DNA of 64,000 nucleotides from the NCBI RefSeq assembly GCF_002803075.1, contig NZ_NNBK01000007.1:124001-188000 (forward strand), read 5' to 3'. A program made the position numbers and the translations under genes. Below, one piece after another: positions 26,023 to 37,057 of the stretch. The stretch comes from Streptomyces sp. CB01373 (GTDB lineage Bacteria > Actinomycetota > Actinomycetes > Streptomycetales > Streptomycetaceae). The notes beneath the pieces are model-generated. The model saw nothing but the letters and a program-made list of their open reading frames with translations, did no database searches and had not been told where the DNA came from. The number at the start of each line of letters is the position of its first letter. The stretch's first letter is position 1.

Positions 26023-27249
26023 TCATATCAGCGACACGAGGACGGCCAGCAGGCGGTCGACCTCCTCCGCCGTGTTGTAGACGTGCAGGCTCACCCGCAC
26101 CGCCCCGTCTCCCTCGCCCGCTCCCGCCTGGCAGAGGCTGTCGGCCCGCACCATGAATCCGTGGCTGTACAGGATGAATCCCAGGTCGTCGGGCGGGATG
26201 TCACGGTGCCGGAAGGTCACGATGCCGTGCCGGCGCTGGGAGGCCGGGAGTGCGGAGCCGGCGGCCAGGCTGGCGGGGCAGCCGAGGATCTCGTACGGGC
26301 CGAGGCCGCGCAGCCGATCGGTCAGCCGGGTGGCCAGGCCGGTCGTCCAGCGGCCGATCCGGTCGGGGCCGGCCTCGTGCAGCCAGTCGAGCGCTGCGCG
26401 CAGGGACACGATGCCCACCGTGTTCGGCGTGCCCTGCCAGCCGCCCGGCCGGAACGTCGGGCCCCGTGTGTTGCGGGCCCACACCACCCCCGTACCGGGA
26501 AGGGCCATCGCCTTGTGTCCCGAGAAGACCACGAAGTCGACGTCGAGGGAGGGGTCGTCGAGATGAACGGGCAGATGGCCGACGCTCTGTGCGGCGTCCA
26601 GGCAGATCGGAACCCGTGGACCGACCGCCGCGCGGATGCGGTGCACGTTCATGTCGCCGCCGTAGACGTGGTGGACATGGGTGGCGGCCACGAAGCGGGT
26701 GCGCGGGCCCACGAGATCACCGAGGGCGCGGTGGTCGTAGTCGCCGGAGACCTCCTGGTACGGCAGTGCCCGTACGCGCACGTCGATTCCGCGCTCGGCC
26801 AGCAGCCGCCCGGTCTCGAGCCAGGGATCCAGATTGGCGCGGTGGTCGGCGAACGGCACGAGGATCTCGTCTCCGTCGCTCAGGTAGGGGGCGAGCCAGT
26901 CGCGGGCGATCGTGCGCAGCCCGTCGGTGGTGCCGCCGGTGAAGTGGACGGCGGAGCGCTCCGGTTCGGGATCGCGGAGGAACTCCTTGACCCGCTCCCG
27001 GGTCGATTCCACCAGTCGCGTGGTCCGGTTGGCCCAGGGGTAGGTTCCACGGCCGGCGTTGGCGTTCGATGTCGTCAAGTAGGTCTGGACGGCGTCCAGT
27101 ACGGCGCGCGGCTTCTGGGACGTCGCCGCGCTGTCCAGGTACGCCAGCTCCGGATGAGCCCCGATGATCGGGAACTGCTCCCTCAACTCCCGTTGCCACA
27201 GCGGGTCCGGGGCCTGTTCCGTGTCAGGAAGCGGCTGCTTAGCGCTCAT
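26023..27249 (-). CDS. Class V aminotransferase / cysteine desulfurase-like PLP enzyme
   Basis: The 408-residue protein has the SufS-like fold: AYLDSAATSQKPRAVLDAV near the start, a PLP-binding region with FTGGTTDGLR, ICLDAAQSVGHLPV (Asp stacks on PLP nitrogen) and the Schiff-base lysine in VFSGHKAMALPG (near residue 240). A catalytic Cys loop of true desulfurases (RSGHHCA) is not visible; the matching region reads ILYSHGFMVRADSLCQ. It may therefore be a lyase or aminotransferase rather than a sulfur donor. It overlaps the cysteine-synthase gene by ATGA and ends the three-gene PLP unit. Confidence 0.88.
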   Translation of the reverse strand: MSAKQPLPDTEQAPDPLWQRELREQFPIIGAHPELAYLDSAATSQKPRAVLDAVQTYLTTSNANAGRGTYPWANRTTRLVESTRERVKEFLRDPEPERSAVHFTGGTTDGLRTIARDWLAPYLSDGDEILVPFADHRANLDPWLETGRLLAERGIDVRVRALPYQEVSGDYDHRALGDLVGPRTRFVAATHVHHVYGGDMNVHRIRAAVGPRVPICLDAAQSVGHLPVHLDDPSLDVDFVVFSGHKAMALPGTGVVWARNTRGPTFRPGGWQGTPNTVGIVSLRAALDWLHEAGPDRIGRWTTGLATRLTDRLRGLGPYEILGCPASLAAGSALPASQRRHGIVTFRHRDIPPDDLGFILYSHGFMVRADSLCQAGAGEGDGAVRVSLHVYNTAEEVDRLLAVLVSLI

Positions 27250-28583
27250 GCGCGCACCAGCGGAGCGCCCGCGTCCCGCCAGGCGACGATTCCGCCGGCC
27301 AGGCTCCGGACGTCCGGGTGCCCCATCCGGGTCAGCACGGCGGCGTAACGCAGCGACCTCTCACCGACGGGACAGGCCAGCAGCACGGGCGTCCGCTTAC
27401 TGAAGGGAAGCCCGCCCCGGAGCAGGTCCTCGAACAGTTCGTCGACGATGTTGACCGAACCCTCGATCTGCAGAGCGGCGTAGGCGTGCGGGCTGCGCAG
27501 GTCGACTACGAGCGGCCGGGGCTCGCCCGCCGCGGTCCAGCGCAGGGCGTCGCCGACATCGATGACGCGGGCCGACGCGTGGATCTCGGCGTCCGTGAGG
27601 GCCGAGGCGGAGTTTCCCCGGTACGTCAGGCCGAGGAGTTCCGGGCGGCGCCTGCGCACATAGCTCAGGTAGCTCTCGGCCCGGTCGCACACGATGAAGA
27701 CCGCCGTACGGCGTTGCGCGGTGCCCTCCAACTCGGCGTCGGCATGCCGGAGATGTCGTACCGCCCCCTGGTACGCGGCGCCTCCGGTCGGTCCCGACAG
27801 CAGTCCGCAGCGGCGGATGAGGGTGATCATCCCGTCGATGGCCTCGTCGGAGGTCACCGACTCGACGGTGTCGTAGGTCGCCGGGTCGAACAGGCCGACC
27901 TGGTGGACCTCGTCGATCGTGCGGATGCCGGGTATGAAGTCCGACTTGTGGGCGACCAGGCCGAGGACCCGCACCTGCGGGTCGTGCTCGCGCAGGACCC
28001 TGGCGACACCGGTCGACGAGCCGGCCGTGCCCACACAGGCGATGAACCAGTCCGGCACCCGCCCGTCCAGGTCCTTCACTATCTCGGGTCCGGTGCCCGC
28101 CGCGTGCGCCTCGACGTTGCGCGGGTTGAAGTACTGGTCGGTGTGCAGATAGGTACTGTCAGGGTCGGAGAGCGCCTGGTGGAAGTGGGTCAGCGGATCG
28201 TCCGTGTCGGTCGGGTCGAGACACTCGCTGCGCCCCGGAAGCTCCTCGATCTCGGCACCCAGGAGCAGGAGCAGTTCCTTGATCTCGGGGACGCGCATCC
28301 GGTTGGTGACGCTCTTGAACTTCAGCCCGTGCATGCCGGCCAGCAGGGCGAGGGCCTTGGCTGTGTTGCCGCTGGAGAGTTCCACGACCGTACCGTCGCC
28401 GCCGGCCGCGGCCTCCACATGAGGTCGGGCCATGTGCCAGGCGGGCCGGTCCTTGACGGATCCGAACGGGTTGAGCATCTCCAGCTTGGCGTAGAGGTCG
28501 ATGTTGCGCAGTCCGTGCACGGCGGGGTCGATGCGCACCAGCGGTGTGTTGCCGATGGCCTCCGTGATGCTGTCGTACCTCAT
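27246..28583 (-). CDS. Cysteine synthase-like PLP enzyme fused to a rhodanese domain
   Basis: Residues 1-310 are a fold type II PLP enzyme: IGNTPLVRI at the start, the Schiff-base lysine in NPFGSVKDRPAWHM (near 45), a substrate Ser/Thr loop VELSSGNTAKALA, and the phosphate cup ACVGTAGSSTG. Residues 340-445 are a rhodanese-like domain whose active-site loop reads LLACPVGERS, with Cys retained. The start is ATG 28583, in an ATGA overlap with the decarboxylase. The fusion suggests that a sulfur atom carried as persulfide reaches the PLP site, or that the domain is structural. O-phosphoserine or another activated amino acid is the likely acceptor; unproven. Confidence 0.88.
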   Translation of the reverse strand: MRYDSITEAIGNTPLVRIDPAVHGLRNIDLYAKLEMLNPFGSVKDRPAWHMARPHVEAAAGGDGTVVELSSGNTAKALALLAGMHGLKFKSVTNRMRVPEIKELLLLLGAEIEELPGRSECLDPTDTDDPLTHFHQALSDPDSTYLHTDQYFNPRNVEAHAAGTGPEIVKDLDGRVPDWFIACVGTAGSSTGVARVLREHDPQVRVLGLVAHKSDFIPGIRTIDEVHQVGLFDPATYDTVESVTSDEAIDGMITLIRRCGLLSGPTGGAAYQGAVRHLRHADAELEGTAQRRTAVFIVCDRAESYLSYVRRRRPELLGLTYRGNSASALTDAEIHASARVIDVGDALRWTAAGEPRPLVVDLRSPHAYAALQIEGSVNIVDELFEDLLRGGLPFSKRTPVLLACPVGERSLRYAAVLTRMGHPDVRSLAGGIVAWRDAGAPLVRA

Positions 28584-30079
28584 GCGGGCATTCCCCCCAG
28601 GGATGGGATCGGCCAGTAGTCCTCGTCCAGGCACCAGCGCCAGGAGTCACCTCGCCGCTCGACCGCGACCGTTCTCGCGAGCGGCTGTCGCTGCGCGCGG
28701 TGCGCGTGGAAGTCCATCGCGTAGCCGGCGGTGTTGGCGAACGCCAGCAGATCGCCCACGCGCGGCAGTTCGGGAAGGTGAACCAGACGGCGGGTGATCA
28801 GATCGGCTTCCAGGCACAGGTTGCCGGCGAGGAAGACGCCGACCGGTCCTTCCTCATCCTTGTCCGGCTCCCCGCGCGGCAGCAGCACGGGGTCCACGAG
28901 GACGCCGTGCTCCTCAAGGCTCATGTCACCCGCGTTCATCCCGAGGCGGACCAGGTACTGCCCGGAGTCCGTGTCCGCGAGCCGCACGTCCAGCACCCGC
29001 GCCAGCGACAGCCCGCACTGGTCGACCAGGGCACGACCGGGTTCGATGTACAGGTCGTGGAGGTGTTCCAGGAGGAGGTTGGCCGGCGGCCGGCCGAGGA
29101 CCGGTGCGGGCAGTGAGAGGAGTTCGTCGAGGTAGTCGGGGCCTGCGGTGGGACGGTGGCCGGGGTACAGCGCCGCGGTCCCGCGCACCGTGCCGCCCTC
29201 GTTGCGCAGCCCGTAGCCGTGACCGCGCCAGGTCAGCGGTGGGCGTCGGCCGAGCACCGCCTCGCTCAGCGCGGTCGTCCACTGTTCCCACTCGCCGGCC
29301 TCGGCGACGTAGCCGACTCCGAACCCGCCGCCGATGTCGACGACACGTGGTGCCAGGCCACGTGCCCGGCACTCGTCCATGAACAGCACGCACTGTTCCA
29401 GGGCCCGGACCTTCTCGTCCACGCCGGTGGTGTCCAGGTGGTAGGCGACACCGGTCATCCCGACGGCGTCCGCGTTCCGTACGAGAGCCGACAGCAGCGC
29501 CTCCGCGTCCCTTAGCGGGGTGCCGAAACGGCTGCGCCGCGACAGCAGCCGTGTGCCCGCCGCTCCCCCGGGACCGGCGGAGGACTCGAATCCGGACAGG
29601 CGCAGCAGTACGGTGGCCCGGCCGAGACCGTGCGCACGCACCAGGCCGGCGAGCTGTTCCAGCTCGCTGATCGAGTCCAGGTTCACCGTCGCCCCCACCC
29701 GGGCCGCCAGCCACAGGAACTCCGTGTCCTTGGGGCCGGTGGCCATGATCCGGTCACCGGTGAATCCGCAGCTCAGTCCGTGCCGTAGTTCCTCCAGCGA
29801 GGCGACGTCGACACCGACGGCGGCCACGTCCTCCGCCGCCAGTCTCCGCAGCAGCGCGCTGGAACGATTCGCCTTGTGCGCGAAGTACACGCGCCCGGCG
29901 AGATGGTGGCGGCGGTGCACGGCACGGAAGCGCGCGGCGTTCTCGGCGATGACCTCGGGGAGCAGCACGTTGAGCGGAGACCCCAGCGCGTCGACGAGCG
30001 AGTGCAGAAACGGTCCGGCCCCCAGCAGCGAGGCGAGCGGCGGATCCACCCGCGGCCTGAGATACAAGGGCGCGTCCAT
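28580..30079 (-). CDS. Y4yA-like PLP-dependent decarboxylase (DAP/ornithine decarboxylase fold)
   Basis: The 499-residue protein is an alanine-racemase-fold decarboxylase. It keeps the PLP lysine in YFAHKANRSSALL (near 72), the Gly-rich phosphate loop DIGGGFGVGY, and a C-terminal barrel with the product-site EPGRALVDQ. It is longer than LysA and resembles the Y4yA group, named after a gene on the Rhizobium NGR234 symbiotic plasmid near a cysteine-synthase homologue. ATG 30079 has GGGGAGGGG upstream. It is first in a three-gene coupled operon and probably decarboxylates an amino acid condensed by its neighbour; inferred. Confidence 0.87.
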   Translation of the reverse strand: MDAPLYLRPRVDPPLASLLGAGPFLHSLVDALGSPLNVLLPEVIAENAARFRAVHRRHHLAGRVYFAHKANRSSALLRRLAAEDVAAVGVDVASLEELRHGLSCGFTGDRIMATGPKDTEFLWLAARVGATVNLDSISELEQLAGLVRAHGLGRATVLLRLSGFESSAGPGGAAGTRLLSRRSRFGTPLRDAEALLSALVRNADAVGMTGVAYHLDTTGVDEKVRALEQCVLFMDECRARGLAPRVVDIGGGFGVGYVAEAGEWEQWTTALSEAVLGRRPPLTWRGHGYGLRNEGGTVRGTAALYPGHRPTAGPDYLDELLSLPAPVLGRPPANLLLEHLHDLYIEPGRALVDQCGLSLARVLDVRLADTDSGQYLVRLGMNAGDMSLEEHGVLVDPVLLPRGEPDKDEEGPVGVFLAGNLCLEADLITRRLVHLPELPRVGDLLAFANTAGYAMDFHAHRAQRQPLARTVAVERRGDSWRWCLDEDYWPIPSLGGMPA

Positions 30080-30137
30080 GTGAGGCCCCTCCCCTGTTCG
30101 GCCGACCGTCGCCGCGACAACACCGTTCGGGAATAGT

Positions 30138-30148
30138 CGTTTCCACCT
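30138..30148. promoter_or_regulatory. Repeat of the 11-mer before the PLP operon
   Basis: CGTTTCCACCT on the plus strand (AGGTGGAAACG on the minus strand) lies 59 bases before the decarboxylase start. It matches 25997-26007 exactly. The following bases, ACTATTC, make only a poor Zur box on their own, so this could be half a site for the same regulator. Confidence 0.35.
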
Positions 30149-30194
30149 ACACGCGCCGCTAAGCCTCACCCGCCGTGGCTGGAACGGCGCCATC

Positions 30195-30437
30195 GAGCTG
30201 TCCTGCCGCAACGACCGGTGCACCGGACCCGCGGCCGGGCTGCTTCAGGCGGTCACCGAAGACGCCCCCGACGGCCGCTCCTGGCTGCTCACCTCGGTCC
30301 GGTCGACCCGCGCCATATCCTTCTACCGGCGGCAGGGCTGGTCCCAGGTCACCCACCCCTCCCCCGGCGGAACGGGCATCGCCGTCTTCCTCGCCCCGCG
30401 GCATCCGGCCCTCGCCGACGCGCCCGTGCCGCCGTGA
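30195..30437 (+). pseudogene. C-terminal fragment of a GNAT acetyltransferase
   Basis: In the frame ending at TGA 30435 the residues read LLQAVTEDAPDGRSWLLTSV and STRAISFYRRQGWSQVTH, the last strand-helix-strand of GNAT proteins with the RAxxFYxxxGW signature. No acetyl-CoA loop and no start signal are present. It is a truncated relic between the PLP operon and mutA. Confidence 0.6.
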
Positions 30438-30558
30438 CAGGAGATCCACTCAGGCTTTCAGGAAAACGACGGGGAGGCCGGGGTCACATTGCGGGAGAGG
30501 GCAAGATCACAGCCATGTTCTGTGCATCTCCCTAGTCCCGGTGACCTAGCATCCGAGC

Positions 30559-32366
30559 ATGACGGTCCTGTCCGACGACGGCCTTGAACTGGCCGGCGAA
30601 TTCCCTGATGTTCCCCACGAGCAGTGGCAGCGCCTTGTGGCGGGTGTCCTGCGCAAGTCGGGCAAGGACGTCGAGGGCTCAGAAGCCGAGCACGCCCTGT
30701 CCACGAAGCTGGAGGACGGGTTGCGCACCCGGCCCCTCTACTCCGCGCGCGACGCCGCGCCCGAGCCCGGCTTCCCAGGGTTCGCGCCTTTCGTCCGCGG
30801 CGGGCGGGCCGAGGGGAACACGGTCGGCGGCTGGGACATCCGGCAGCGGCACACGGCGGCCGACAGCGGCGCGGTGCTCGCGGACCTGGAGAACGGCGTC
30901 ACCTCCCTCTGGCTGACCCTCGGGGAGGGCGGCATCCCCGTGCCGGCGCTCGGCGAGGTCCTCGACGGCGTCTATCTCGACCTGGCACCCGTCGTCCTGG
31001 ACGCGGGACCGGACGTCGAGCCCGCCGCACGGGCGTTGCTGCGGCTCTACGAGGAGCGTGGCGTCGCCAAGGACGCGGCGCGCGGCAACCTGGGCGCGGA
31101 TCCGCTCGGCCACGAGGCCCGCACCGGGCAGCGGTCCGACTTCGCGGCGGCGGCCGATCTGGCGCGGCTGTGTGCGGAGCAGTACCCCGGACTGCGGGCG
31201 CTGACCGTGGACGCGCTGCCGTACCACGATGCCGGTGGCTCGGCCGCCCAGGAGCTGGGCTGCTCGCTGGCCACCGCGGTGGCGTACCTGCGGGAGCTGA
31301 CGGATGCCGGGCTGAGCGTCGAACAGGCTTGTGCGCAGCTCGAGTTCCGGTACGCGGCGACCGCCGACCAGTTCCTCACGATCGCCAAGCTGCGGGCCGC
31401 GCGCCGCCTGTGGGCGAAGGTGGCCGAGGTCTGCGGAGCCCCGCGCGCGGGCGCGCAGCTCCAGCACGTGGTGACCTCGTCGGTGATGCTGACGCGCCGC
31501 GACCCGTGGGTGAACATGCTCCGCACGACGATCGCCACGCTGGCCGCCGGGGTCGGCGGGGCCGACTCGGTCACCGTCCTGCCCTTCGACCACGCGCTCG
31601 GCATGCCGGACGCGTTCGCGCGGCGCATCGCCCGCAACACTTCGACGATCCTCGTCGAGGAGTCGCATCTGTCCCGGGTGATCGACCCGGCGGGCGGTTC
31701 CTGGTACGTGGAGCGGCTCACCGACGAACTCGCGCACGCGGGCTGGGAGCACTTCCGGTCCATCGAACGGGCCGGCGGGCAGGCGGCCGCCCTGCGTTCG
31801 GGGCACCTCGGGCAGGAGCTGGCCGCCACCTGGCAGGCGCGCGCCGACAAGCTGGCCAGGCGCCGCGAACCCATCACCGGCGTCAGCGAGTTCCCGCACC
31901 TCGCGGAGAAGCCGGTCGTCCGCGAGAACGCACCCGAGCCCCCGGCAGGTGGCCTGCCGCGTGTACGCCGCGACGAGGCGTACGAGGCGCTGAGGGCCCG
32001 TTCCGACGCCCACCTCGCCGCGACCGGCTCCCGGCCCCGGATCTTCCTCGCCGCGATCGGCCCGGCCGCCGCCCACACCGCACGGCTCACCTTCGCCTCG
32101 AACCTCTTCCAGGCCGGCGGCATCGAACCGGTCACCGACGGCACCTTCGCGGCCAGTGGAGCCACTGAGGTCTGCCTGTGCTCCAGCGACGCCCTGTACG
32201 AGGAGCAGGCGCCGCTGGTGGCCGCGGAGCTGAAGTCGTCGGGCGCGTCGCACGTGTTCCTCGCCGGGCGCCCCGGGCAGTACCCCGGTGTCGACGCGTA
32301 CATCTTCGCCGGCTGCGATGCCGTGGCCGTGCTGTCCTCCACCCTCGACCGTATGGGAGTGTCGTG

Positions 32367-32367
<1 letters not shown>
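30559..32367 (+). CDS. mutA: Methylmalonyl-CoA mutase small (beta) subunit
   Basis: The 602-residue protein has the mutase TIM barrel with [20 protein letters not shown] near residue 385, shared with the large subunit, but its C-terminal B12-like domain ([16 protein letters not shown]) lacks the DxHxxG cobalamin motif. That is normal for the non-catalytic subunit. With MutB it interconverts methylmalonyl-CoA and succinyl-CoA, linking propionyl-CoA metabolism and polyketide extender supply to the TCA cycle. ATG 30559 follows the promoter-sized gap. The stop overlaps the mutB start (TGATG). Confidence 0.96.
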
Positions 32368-34541
<2,174 letters not shown>

Positions 34542-34546
34542 CGACC

Positions 34547-35542
34547 ATGGCCATCAACCTCGACACCTATGTGAAGGGCGTTCTCGACGGGAAACGCGCC
34601 ATCGTCGCGCGGGCCATCACACTCGTCGAGTCCACCCGCCCCCAGCACCGAGTGCTGGCCCAGGAACTGCTGACCGAGCTGCTCCCGCACAGCGGCCGGG
34701 CCCGGCGGATCGGCGTCAGCGGGGTGCCCGGCGTGGGCAAGTCGACGTTCATCGACGCGTTCGGCACCATGCTGACCTCGCTCGGGCACCGGGTGGCCGT
34801 GCTCGCCGTGGACCCGTCCTCCACCCGTACGGGCGGCTCCATCCTCGGCGACAAGACACGCATGGAGCGGCTGGCCGTGGACCCGGCGGCCTTCGTCCGC
34901 CCCTCCCCCAGCGCGGGCACGCTGGGCGGGGTCGCGAAGGCGACCCGGGAGTCGATCGTGGTGATGGAGGCGGCCGGCTACGACGTCATCCTGGTGGAGA
35001 CGGTCGGCGTCGGCCAGTCGGAGACCGCGGTCGCGAACATGGTCGACTCCTTCCTGCTGCTCACCCTGGCCCGCACCGGCGACCAGTTGCAGGGCATCAA
35101 GAAGGGCGTCCTGGAACTGGCCGACGTGATCGCCGTCAACAAGGCGGACGGCCCGCACGAACGCGACGCCCTCGCCGCCGCACGGGAGTTGGCGGGCGCG
35201 CTGCGGCTGATGCACGGCAAGGACGCGGTCTGGACCCCGCCCGTGCTGAGCTGCAGCGCCCGGGAGTCGAGCGGCCTGGACGTGGTCTGGGAGCGCCTGG
35301 AGAAGCACCGCACCCTGTTGGACTCGACCGGACGTCTCGCCGCCAAGCGCCGTGAACAGCAGGTCGACTGGACCTGGAACATGGTCCGCGACGAACTCCT
35401 CAGCCGTCTGCACGCCGACCCGGCGGTACGGGCTCTCGCGCCTTCCCTCGAACAGCTGGTCAAAGACGGCGAGTTGACGCCCACTCTGGCCGCTGAGCGC
35501 ATCCTGGGAGCACTCGGGAGCCCTGGGACGGAAACAGCCTGA
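34547..35542 (+). CDS. meaB: Methylmalonyl-CoA mutase chaperone GTPase MeaB
   Basis: The 331-residue G3E GTPase has a P-loop GVPGVGKST near residue 60, the Mg/Walker B region VDPSSTRTGGSILGDKTRM, ILVETVGVGQSE (switch-like), and the base-recognition motif NKAD near 200. MeaB guards mutase against inactivation and gates cofactor transfer using GTP. It starts five bases after mutB and completes a standard mutA-mutB-meaB operon. A weak stem (GGATT and AATCC near 35550) follows the stop. Confidence 0.96.
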   Translation: MAINLDTYVKGVLDGKRAIVARAITLVESTRPQHRVLAQELLTELLPHSGRARRIGVSGVPGVGKSTFIDAFGTMLTSLGHRVAVLAVDPSSTRTGGSILGDKTRMERLAVDPAAFVRPSPSAGTLGGVAKATRESIVVMEAAGYDVILVETVGVGQSETAVANMVDSFLLLTLARTGDQLQGIKKGVLELADVIAVNKADGPHERDALAAARELAGALRLMHGKDAVWTPPVLSCSARESSGLDVVWERLEKHRTLLDSTGRLAAKRREQQVDWTWNMVRDELLSRLHADPAVRALAPSLEQLVKDGELTPTLAAERILGALGSPGTETA

Positions 35543-35582
35543 GCACCCGGATTTCAGGAGCGGAATCCGTGTCCGGACGAGA

Positions 35583-36530
35583 TCAAGGGCGGACAGGACC
35601 CTCCTGGTCGGGCTGTTCCTGGGTGGTGGCGGCCCAGGAGGCGAGCAGGCACAGGGCGTCGTGCTCGGGTGTGCCGGGTTCGGCGCTGTAGGCGGTCAGG
35701 GTCAGGCCGGGGTGCGCCGGCATTTCCATGGCGTAGAAGTCGAGGGTGATCTCGCCGACGGCCGGGTGGCGGAAGGACTTGCGGCCGGTGTGGTGCAGGC
35801 GCACGTTGTGCTTGGCCCAGGCGGCGCGGAACTCGTCGCTGCGTGTCACCAGTTCGCCGATCAGACCGGTCAGCTCCGCATCCCCCGGGGCTCGGCCGGC
35901 TTCGGTGCGCAGCAGGGACACGGTGGTGTTGACCGAGGCGGCCCAGTCGGGGAAGAAGCTGCGGCTGGTGGAGTCGAGAAACCGGAAGCGGGCGATGTTC
36001 ACCGGGCGGGAGGCCGCGGTGGTGAACAGGGGGGCGTAGAGGGCGCGCCCGAGCGGGTTGACGGCGAGGATGTCCAGGCGGCCGTTGCGGATGAAGGCCG
36101 GTGAGCCGGTCATGGAGTCGAGGACGCGCCTGAGACTGGCCGGGACGGGCTCCTTGGACCTGCGGGCGGCCCGGCGCGGTGGGCGCCGGCGCTGGGCGGC
36201 GGCCAGATCGTGCAGGTGGGCCCGTTCGGCCTCGTCCAGTCGCAGGGCCCGGCACACGGCGTCGAGGACTTCCTCGGAGGCACCGGCGAGCCGTCCGCGC
36301 TCCAGGCGGACGTAGTAGTCGATGCTGACACCGGCCAGCAGGGCGACCTCCTCGCGGCGCAGTCCGGGCACCCTGCGGCTTCCGCCGCCGAAAGCGGGCA
36401 GGCCGGCCTGCTGCGGGGTGATCTTCGCGCGTCGGGTGGCGAGGAACTCACGGATCTCGTGGGCGGTGTCCATGCCACCCAGGCCAAGCGGGGTGCAGCA
36501 GAGCTGGGGGGTTCTGTCAGTACCTGTCAC
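35583..36530 (-). CDS. XRE-type regulator with MmyB-like ligand-binding domain
   Basis: The 315-residue protein has an N-terminal helix-turn-helix (RVPGLRREEVALLAGVSIDY, then YVRLERGRLAGASEEVLDAV) followed by an MmyB-type domain that starts with DSMTGSPAFIRNGRLDILAVN. This class is very common in Streptomyces; the PAS-like C-domain is thought to bind a fatty-acid-like ligand. GTG 36530 has GGAAGG seven bases upstream; ATG 36473 is a shorter option. These regulators often control a divergent oxidoreductase, and the dehydrogenase remnant at 36691-36813 may be what is left of that target. Confidence 0.9.
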   Translation of the reverse strand: MTGTDRTPQLCCTPLGLGGMDTAHEIREFLATRRAKITPQQAGLPAFGGGSRRVPGLRREEVALLAGVSIDYYVRLERGRLAGASEEVLDAVCRALRLDEAERAHLHDLAAAQRRRPPRRAARRSKEPVPASLRRVLDSMTGSPAFIRNGRLDILAVNPLGRALYAPLFTTAASRPVNIARFRFLDSTSRSFFPDWAASVNTTVSLLRTEAGRAPGDAELTGLIGELVTRSDEFRAAWAKHNVRLHHTGRKSFRHPAVGEITLDFYAMEMPAHPGLTLTAYSAEPGTPEHDALCLLASWAATTQEQPDQEGPVRP

Positions 36531-36690
36531 GGCAGTACCTTCCCCAGGCCTGTGAGCTGCGGTTTCCTCAATGGTGACAGCGGATGCGGTCCAAGCCGCG
36601 GGTCGTGGGAACCCGCCCGGTCGGCGCGCATCACGCAGCTGAAGATGACCGCCGACGAGGGGACCGCCCGACAGCCCCTGTCGGCCCCCG

Positions 36691-36813
36691 TTTGATCAAG
36701 GAAAGCAGCCGTGGAAAAAGGTCTTCGACCTGAAGCTGCCCCTGTCCGAAGTGGCCGAAGGTTACAAGGCCATGGACGAACGCCGCGCCATCAAAACCCT
36801 GCTCATGCCCTGA
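36691..36813 (+). pseudogene. C-terminal remnant of a zinc-type alcohol dehydrogenase
   Basis: The frame ending at TGA 36811 reads FDQGKQPWKKVFDLKLPLSE, then VAEGYKAMDERRAIKTLLMP. This is the usual C-terminal end of MDR zinc-dependent alcohol dehydrogenases (VAEGYxAMDERRAIK). Nothing upstream aligns with the Rossmann domain, so only about 40 residues survive. It is divergent from the XRE-MmyB regulator gene. Confidence 0.75.
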
Positions 36814-37057
36814 CCTGCCCGGTCACAACCCGGCCCCCGCTGCTGCGGCTGCTCAATCAGCAAGTCCGGCAAGTAGACTGAGGTGGTGTGAGCAGACCCG
36901 CAGGGTGTCGTCAGAAGGGCCCTGTCAGGTGATCCGCCCCAGACTCCAGACCGTCTCGGGCCGTCCAGACAGCGGAAGCGCGAAGGAAACAGCGGCCCTG
37001 TTCACAGCTTCAAGCACCAACGCGCTGTCCGCCGCGCGGTCCAAGAAGGAATTGACG

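Noticed and set aside
35549-35570. Stem GGATT/AATCC after meaB as a terminator
   Set aside because: Only five sure pairs with a ten-base loop; too weak to list.
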